Positions 25,771 through 31,231 of a stretch of 31,231 nucleotides of DNA are shown piece after piece. How positions within the stretch are numbered: the stretch's first letter is position 1; the number at the start of each line of letters is the position of its first letter. The DNA is from JAHEEL01 sp963785245 (GTDB taxonomy: Bacteria; Actinomycetota; Acidimicrobiia; Spongiisociales; UBA5794): NCBI GenBank assembly GCA_963785245.1, contig CAWAUO010000003.1, positions 1 through 31,231 of the forward strand. Direction: 5' to 3'. The position numbers were made by a program, and so were the translations under genes. Below the pieces are notes generated by a model. That model was not told where the DNA came from. It did no database searches and worked only from the letters and a program-made list of their open reading frames with translations.

Positions 25771-26853
25771 GTGCTCGCCGACCGACTCCGTGCCCGCATC
25801 CGCTCCGACGGCCCCATGCCGTTCGAGGACTTCATGGCGGCCTGTCTCTACGACGAGGACGACGGCTTCTTCACAACCGGTCCGCTTCGTTCGACGAAGG
25901 ACGGCGACTTCCTCACGAGCCCCGAAGTGAGTCCGTGGTTCGGACGGTTGATGGGTCGGTTCGTCGCGAGGGAGCAGGCGAGGACGGGGGGCGAACCGTT
26001 CGTCGTTGCCGAAGTGGGGGCGGGATCGGGGTCGTTGATACGAGAAGTCGCCGGTCGCCAATCGCCGGTTGCCAGTCAGGATGGCGGGCATCCGTATGAC
26101 TTCCATGCGGTTGAGGCTTCGCCGGCGGCTCGGTCGGCGCTTGGTGAACTGCTGGGCAGGAGCCGGGTGCACGCGTCGTTCGATGCTCTCCCCGAGCGGT
26201 TCGACGGGGTCATCCTTGCCAACGAATTGCTCGACAACCTGCCGGTGGCGCTGGCGATCCGGTCGGGGGACGGATGGGTCGAACGGTGGGTCGGAGCGAC
26301 CGACGACCGGTTCGGATTCGTGACGTACTCGGCGAGGTCCGAGGTTGTCGACTGGTGCGACGCGTACGCGGGCACCGTGCCCGAGGGCGGAATGGTCGAG
26401 GTGCAACTCGCCGCGACCACCTGGGTTCGCGATGTGCTCGGACGGATCGATCGCGGGGCGCTACTCATCATCGACTACGGCGGAACGGCGGAGGAACTCG
26501 AGCCGCGACGGACGCAGGGCACGCTGCGCACCTATCGCAGTCACCACCTCGGGCCGGATCCCCTTCTCGAACCGGGGGCAACCGACGTGACGGTCGACGT
26601 CAACTTCACTGCGATGGGTGCAGCGGCGACTGCCTGCGGAGCGGACGTCGAGATACGTCGACAGGATGACTTCCTGGCCGACCTCGGGTTGCGCGAGATC
26701 ATCAGCGAACTGCGGCACCGTGAGCGCGACCTGGCACGATCGGGTGATGGATTGGAGCGCCTGATCGTCCGCTCCGAAGCGACCGACGCAGAGACTCTCC
26801 TGCACCCGCGAGGCCTCGGCGATTTCCGGGTGCTCGTCGCCCGCACAATCTAG
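25771..26853 (+). CDS. SAM-dependent methyltransferase, MidA/NDUFAF7 family (probable complex I assembly factor)
   Basis: Intact 360-aa ORF from GTG 25771. The N-terminal SDGPMPFEDFMAACLYDEDDGFF and the following TSPEVSPWFGRLMGRF are hallmarks of the MidA/NDUFAF7 (DUF185) family. VAEVGAGSGSLIREV is the SAM-binding glycine loop, VILANELLDNLPVA the conserved catalytic-core motif, and ALLIIDYGG and TLRTYRSHHLGPDPL further family parts. Human NDUFAF7 dimethylates an arginine of the NuoD homologue early in complex I assembly. Position 9 bp after nuoN strongly suggests the same role here. Odd feature: between IREV and HAVEASPAAR the gene contains a diverged copy of the 7-bp repeat seen in the nuoD-nuoH gap, read in frame as AGRQSPVASQ. 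Confidence 0.92.
   Translation: MLADRLRARIRSDGPMPFEDFMAACLYDEDDGFFTTGPLRSTKDGDFLTSPEVSPWFGRLMGRFVAREQARTGGEPFVVAEVGAGSGSLIREVAGRQSPVASQDGGHPYDFHAVEASPAARSALGELLGRSRVHASFDALPERFDGVILANELLDNLPVALAIRSGDGWVERWVGATDDRFGFVTYSARSEVVDWCDAYAGTVPEGGMVEVQLAATTWVRDVLGRIDRGALLIIDYGGTAEELEPRRTQGTLRTYRSHHLGPDPLLEPGATDVTVDVNFTAMGAAATACGADVEIRRQDDFLADLGLREIISELRHRERDLARSGDGLERLIVRSEATDAETLLHPRGLGDFRVLVARTI
26047..26077. repeat. Diverged 7-bp tandem repeat inside the methyltransferase gene
   Basis: Units GTCGCCG, GTCGCCA, ATCGCCG, GTTGCCA and a partial GTC follow the same AA flank as the copy at 18177-18207. The unit count and total length (31 bases) are the same in both copies. Here it is part of a coding frame, just after the SAM-binding loop. 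Confidence 0.7.
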
Positions 26854-26965
26854 GGGAACTCGATTGCGGTCCGCGAACGTCGTAGTGTTGAAGCATTGAG
26901 AGGGAGCACGTAGTTCGCGCATCTCAATCGCATCGATCCTGGCCATCGGACTACCGCCGTCTCCT

Positions 26966-27539
26966 GTGCCGCCGAACCATCGGACAGAAGTGGCCGATGA
27001 GCTGGGCTTACCTGCGACCGTGACGACATCCCCGGTCAGCACGTCTCCGGACACCACCTCTCCGGTCACCACATCCGCTGTCGAGAGTGCACCAGTCGAG
27101 ACTTCGCCGACTCCGACCGTCCCCGACGGTGACCAACAGGATGCCCCCGAACCAGCCGAAGAGGAGTCACCAGTGACGACCAACCCCCCCGAGAGTTCAC
27201 CGGAAGGCGAAACGCCGATCGCGCCGGTCGAACCCACGCGCACTGAGCCGGTTGCGGCTGCTGTCGAAGATCTCGCAGGGCGACTCGGACTAGACCAGTC
27301 AGGCATTGTTGTTGTCTCGGTCGGGCCCGGTCATCTGGCCGGACGGGAGCCTTGGCTGCCCGCAGCCCGGAATGGCATACACGCAAGTCCAGGTGGACGG
27401 AGCCTTGATATCCCTGAGTGCCAGCGGCAGGACCTACGAATACCACACCGGCGGCGCACGTGACCCATTCCTGTGTGAGAAGAGCTTGCAGGTGGACTCT
27501 GGTGGTTCGGTCGGCGGCGACGGGTCCGAAGACTCCTGA
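26966..27539 (+). pseudogene. Putative exported Thr/Ser/Pro-rich protein, frameshifted
   Basis: The first frame, from GTG 26966, has a low-complexity linker rich in Thr, Ser, Pro and Glu, then VEDLAGRLGLDQSGIVVVS. A shift near 27325, at a GGGCCC run, continues into VIWPDGSLGCPQPGMAYTQV and RTYEYHTGGARDPFLCE, a compact domain with two Cys. I recognise this as a small recurrent family of exported or lipoprotein-like proteins in actinobacteria, function unknown. Upstream in the same frame lie hydrophobic residues (ISIASILAIGLPPSPVPP) that look like a signal peptide, but no start codon precedes them before a stop. The true start is therefore also damaged or misread. Ends just before a strong hairpin. 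Confidence 0.6.
27026..27115. repeat. Degenerate 15-bp tandem repeat, six units, coding
   Basis: Six consecutive 15-base units encode TSPVS, TSPDT, TSPVT, TSAVE, SAPVE and TSPTP. The first three are the most alike at DNA level. It forms the flexible linker of the exported protein, a likely site of length change by slippage. Confidence 0.75.
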
Positions 27540-27560
27540 GGACCCCGTGAGGACGGAACG

Positions 27561-27594
27561 CGAGAGGGGACCGGCTTCTGCCGGTCCCCTCTCG
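27561..27594. terminator. Strong hairpin between convergent genes, probable bidirectional terminator
   Basis: A perfect 15-bp stem (CGAGAGGGGACCGGC paired with its complement) closes a TTCT loop. It stands between the exported-protein stop at 27539 and the subtilase stop at 27610, which face each other. The tract after it is only weakly T-rich on either strand, so termination would rest mainly on the very stable stem. Confidence 0.85.
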
Positions 27595-27609
27595 GATTGT
27601 TCGCTTGTC

Positions 27610-30600
27610 CTACTTGGTCACGGTGCCGGAGAAGCTCGCGACACTGATTCCCTGGAAGGCGTCGCTCGTCATCAGGGCCGAGTTGGTCCAGGAACCCTTG
27701 TTCTTGGCCGTTGCGCTATAGGTGATTGTGTGCGTCTCGCCCGGTGCACCCGGTACGGAGAACACGTCTACTTCGTAGTCCCCGGATGGGTACGACGGAG
27801 CTGGCGCTGTGCCTGCGCTGTCGAAGTAGACGGTGCCGCCTTCGTTGCCGAACGCGTTCTCGACACCGACCGTGAGGTATCCACCGTCGCCGTCGGAGAT
27901 GTCGGGTCCGTAGACGAAGGAGATGTCCTCGCCGGGGTTGGTATCGGTGTTCGAGCCGATCCAGACCTGGAACGTGTTCGTCTCACCATCGCCCCAGTTC
28001 TCGACGCTCTCCCACTCGACGACGGTCCAGGAGTCGACGCCGTCGGTCAGGACGCTGACGAGCACTCGACCGCCGAACGCCGGGTTGAGATCGGTCCAGA
28101 ACGGAGCCAGGGTGTTGTTCGGTGGCGAAAGGTCGGGCAGGTCCGAGTTGATGTAGTTGACATCGGATCCTCCGCCGCCTCCAACGACGATGTACCCGTT
28201 CGAGACGATCCCGATCTGGTTGTAGCTCTCGCCCGCATAGTCGAATGAGGGCACGGTGTAATTGGCGATGCTCTCATCTGTAGCGCCAACATCGGTTGGA
28301 CTGAAGCCAGCCAAAGGCACGTACCCGAACGGCGACGCGAGCGGATCTACAGCGACACTCGGCGCCGGTGGCGTGGCTCCGAAGAGCGTTCCATCGAACG
28401 AGAGCGTCCTGCCGGTCACGGAGGCGCCAACGGTGTCGAACTGATGAGCTTCAACTGCGTCGGAATCTCGTCCCAGATGGACACCGATGTATCATCGAAG
28501 GCCAGGTTCTCAGCCGTGATTGTGCACTCAACCGTGTCCCCTCGATTCAGGTCGGAAGCATCACACGTCTTGTCGAGCGACACCGGGACGTCTCCGACTT
28601 CCCCGCGGACGATCGTGATCGGGAAGTGCAGCGTCTGATCCTTGCTCGTCAGGTACGGCACTGCGTGCCGCACTGCCCCGAGCGGAACCGATGAAGCATC
28701 GACCGTGATGTCGAAAGTGTTTGTCGCCGTTGGGGGTGAGGGTCAGCGTGTTCGGGACGATGACATCCAAATCGGATGGCGAATCGACCGACAGCTTCCA
28801 GTTCGTACCCTTGCCCGTCTCGTTGTGCACCGTTCGTGACACGGTGATGAACCCGGGCATATTCGGCACGTAGAGGCTCGGGTAGTTGGCATTCCACAGC
28901 TCATCTTCGAGAGCCAGGAACGCTACTGCCGAGTCGGAGATCGTCAGTCCCACGGCGGTTGCGATCGCAGGTTGAATCCTCCCCGATCCCATGTCGAAGG
29001 CATCGGCCGGTGTGGAACCGTCTTCCTTCATGACGCCGTCTGTCTTGCCAGCCATCATCAATGCCGACTTGATCTTGTCCGGGGCTCCATCGGATGGGCG
29101 CGCCTTCACGATCGCAGCGGCACCGGCAGCCTGAGGCGCCGACATCGACGTCCCCTGAATGGATTGGAACAACTCGCCCGGTGAACCTCCATCGATCGTC
29201 GCCGGCAGTGGTGTGTGGCCTGCGAGGATCTGCACCCCTGGGGCTGTCACGTCCGGCTTGGTGATGCCGAGCGACTGGTTCGGTCCCCCACGAGCTTGAG
29301 AACGCAGCCATCTTGTCACCCTGGACTTCCGTTGGCTGTCGCCTTGGGTGAACGTGCGACGACACCCGTGTGCGAACCCATGAACGACAGAGGAGTACGT
29401 CTCCAGCGTCGTTCTCGAGATGAACGCTCGGGATGAAATGGTTGTCCGTCGCGAGACCCTGGAGAGTCGGGTTGTACAGCAGCATGCCGCCAGCCCCGCC
29501 GGCAGCCACGTTGAAGCTCTTTGCAACTCGCGCGATGACACCTCGCTCGCATATCACGATCTCGCCACTGAACGTTCCCGGCGAGAATGAGAGAGGCACC
29601 CCCCATCGCCACTGTCCGAAGCGAGAACAACGGCCGTTGGAGTCTCAACACCTGAGGTGACAGAGGCTCCTTCTACGGCGAGCGTGTCGCCGTTGTCTCC
29701 CACCAAAGTGACGGTGGAGATGAAGTGCCGATTGCTAGTGCTGGCACCGACGGTCATCGTCCACGGCTCGCGATGGGCAACAGTCTCTGCGCCCGGTCCA
29801 GAGTTGCCGGCGGACGGAGTAACGAGCATTCCCGCGTCATACGCCCGAGGAAAGCGAGCGACACGGCGTCGCCGTAGGGATCACCGCCGCCACTGATCGA
29901 GAAGTTGAGAACGTCGACCTCGTCGAGGATCGCCTGCTCAACGGCTCTCAGCCGAGTCGCTGTTGTAACATCCGTACTCGCCGCAGACCTTGTACATGAT
30001 CACATGCGCCCTCGGAGCGATCCCGGATACTGTGCCACGGGGTACTCCGAAGATCGACGCCTCAACGCCACCGTTGCCCGCAGCGGTTGATGACGTGTGC
30101 GTGCCGTGTCCGTTCGCATCCCGGGCTGAGTCGAACTCGGATGGGAGGAGACCCTCGACGGCTGCGTAGGTGTCAGTGAAATCGTACACGCCGATCAGCT
30201 TGTTGTTGCATGCAAACGGAGCGTCATCCGCGTTCCACGCCGTATTGCCGAAGTCGCAGGTCGAACGCACGCCGCCACTTCCGTAACCGTTTGCCCCCGG
30301 AGCGATCGGCGGGGCCGAGTATGGTCTGCCAACGGGGTCCGGGTCCGGATAGGACGGATGTTCGGGCCAGACGCCGCTATCGAGAACGCCAACGAATGCC
30401 GTCACCGGCGCTGCCCTGGCCACCGAGATCGCTCCACAATTCGGTCGCGCCGATGAACTCGGGAGACACCTCCGTGTCGAGTTGCTCCAGGTTGTCGAGG
30501 TACACGCCCCTAACGCCGGGGAGGCTTTCGACTGCCTCAGCGCGCCTTCCGGAATCAAAGCAAACACCGCGTTGATGGCAATGTCGAAGGTGTTGCCGGC

Positions 30601-30974
30601 TTCAGCACGGCTCGTGACTCGATCGAGGTTTCTGACAAGGTTCTCGTGGCCTTTTGCCAGGTGTGTCTGGTAGCCCTTGACCTTCGGGTCTTTGGTGTTG
30701 ATCTTCTTGCCTGTTGCCTGGGACTTGTGGCCGGCAGCCCTGGGATGTCTCCCTCGTAGGACGCAACAGGCGCTTCATGGAGAACAATGATCACGGGTAC
30801 AAGGCTTCCGCTGTCGAGCATCGCCTTCGTCCGCGTGTCGGTGGACAATTCGCTGACGCCACCGACTGCTGTCAAGTCAGTTGCGTCACGATCGGCAGCA
30901 CCGGCAGCAACCGGTGTGAGCATGCCGACGCCGAGAGCAAGAACCACGAGGAGTATCAGTAGTCGTCGAGACAC
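27610..30974 (-). pseudogene. Secreted S8 subtilisin-family serine protease with PA domain, multiply frameshifted
   Basis: From GTG 30974, behind AAAGGAAGG, the frame gives a signal peptide (MSRRLLILLVVLALGVGM with a likely AGA-A cleavage site). An I9-like propeptide follows. Across several frames the catalytic triad is intact: Asp in GVLDSGVWPEH, His in DANGHGTHTSSTAAG and Ser in QGTSMSAPQAAG. A PA domain lies between His and Ser (GTFSGEIVICERGVIARV, AGGMLLYNPTLQGL). Fibronectin-like and a final beta-rich domain (VVEWESVENWGDG, DISFVYGPDISDGDGG) complete about 1,120 aa. At least ten frame changes are needed, including near 30715, 30535, 30415, 29945, 29855, 29600, 29390, 29345, 29290, 28720 and 28440. 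When whole it would be an extracellular protease for protein breakdown. Confidence 0.88.
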
Positions 30975-31231
30975 GTGAGCGCCTTCCTTTCCTGTCTACG
31001 GCGGGAAGGAGCGGTGCGCCGTGCCCGGGTGATAGCCTTCAAGCCCACGCCACCTTTCCCTGGACAATCCCTAGGCGGCCACGAAAGCCGCCAACACATC
31101 GATCGTACTCTGCGTGGTCGGGCGAATGCGGACGAGATTGGTCTGGTTTTCGCGACCTTGCGGCATCCCTTTCGTGTATGGGCCTCCGAGAGAACGCGTC
31201 ACCGAAAACCGCCTGGTGCGATACCCTCCAT
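30975..31231. other. Upstream region of the subtilase gene
   Basis: About 257 bp to the window edge hold no gene I can support. A short inverted repeat, GGCGGC at 31074-31079 and GCCGCC at 31087-31092, lies about 100 bp upstream of the GTG on the minus strand and could be a leader hairpin or operator. I could not match the leader to a known riboswitch class by eye. Confidence 0.4.

Noticed and set aside
27610..30974. Programmed frameshifting in the subtilase and other split genes
   Set aside because: Breaks are too many, scattered and without common slippery motifs or pseudoknot-like context.
30975..31231. Cyclic di-AMP or cyclic di-GMP riboswitch in the protease leader
   Set aside because: I looked for the conserved core sequences of both classes and did not find a convincing match; only a short inverted repeat is visible.

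Overview
The window is high-GC bacterial DNA with many GTG starts and ATGA/TGATG-type overlaps. Gene content and protein style (11-gene nuo operon, FemAB/DegT/ATP-grasp surface-polysaccharide genes, a large PA-domain subtilase) suggest Actinomycetota, possibly an Acidimicrobiia-like lineage. That placement is inference; no rRNA, tRNA or marker gene is present to prove it.

Layout. (1) 1-11.3 kb is an extracellular or capsular polysaccharide region: the 3' end of a GDP-mannose/UDP-glucose dehydrogenase, a GT4 glycosyltransferase, two FemAB-like acyltransferases, a DegT/DnrJ-type PLP aminotransferase, an ATP-grasp ligase (minus), a haloalkane-dehalogenase-like hydrolase (minus), a nucleotidyltransferase + thymidylate-kinase-like protein and an intact NAD-dependent sugar epimerase. 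(2) 11.3-15.0 kb (minus) is a sulfate-activation operon cysD-cysN-cysC with cysQ downstream. (3) 15.5-25.8 kb (plus) is nuoABCD-HIJKLMN, a respiratory complex I operon with no nuoE, nuoF or nuoG. It is followed 9 bp later by a MidA/NDUFAF7-family methyltransferase, the known complex I assembly factor. (4) 26.9-27.5 kb is a small Thr/Ser/Pro-rich putative exported protein, ending at a strong hairpin shared with the convergent gene. (5) 27.6-31.0 kb (minus) is a large secreted S8 subtilase.

Reading-frame quality is strikingly uneven. From about 11.5 to 27.3 kb every gene is intact. On both flanks most genes are split by single-base-type frameshifts (two dozen or more, plus one in-frame TAG), although the encoded protein remains well conserved on each side of the breaks. 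This means either uneven consensus accuracy or genuine decay of the accessory genes; the sequence alone cannot fully separate these.

Most interesting points: the complex I lacks its NADH-oxidising module, and the nuoD-nuoH junction where nuoEFG would normally lie is the only widely spaced junction and carries a 7-bp tandem repeat. A diverged copy of the same repeat lies in frame inside the neighbouring methyltransferase gene. NuoD has Trp at the position of the quinone-binding tyrosine. The polysaccharide cluster combines a uronic-acid-forming dehydrogenase with amide-forming enzymes, which suggests an aminoacylated or amidated uronic-acid polymer.
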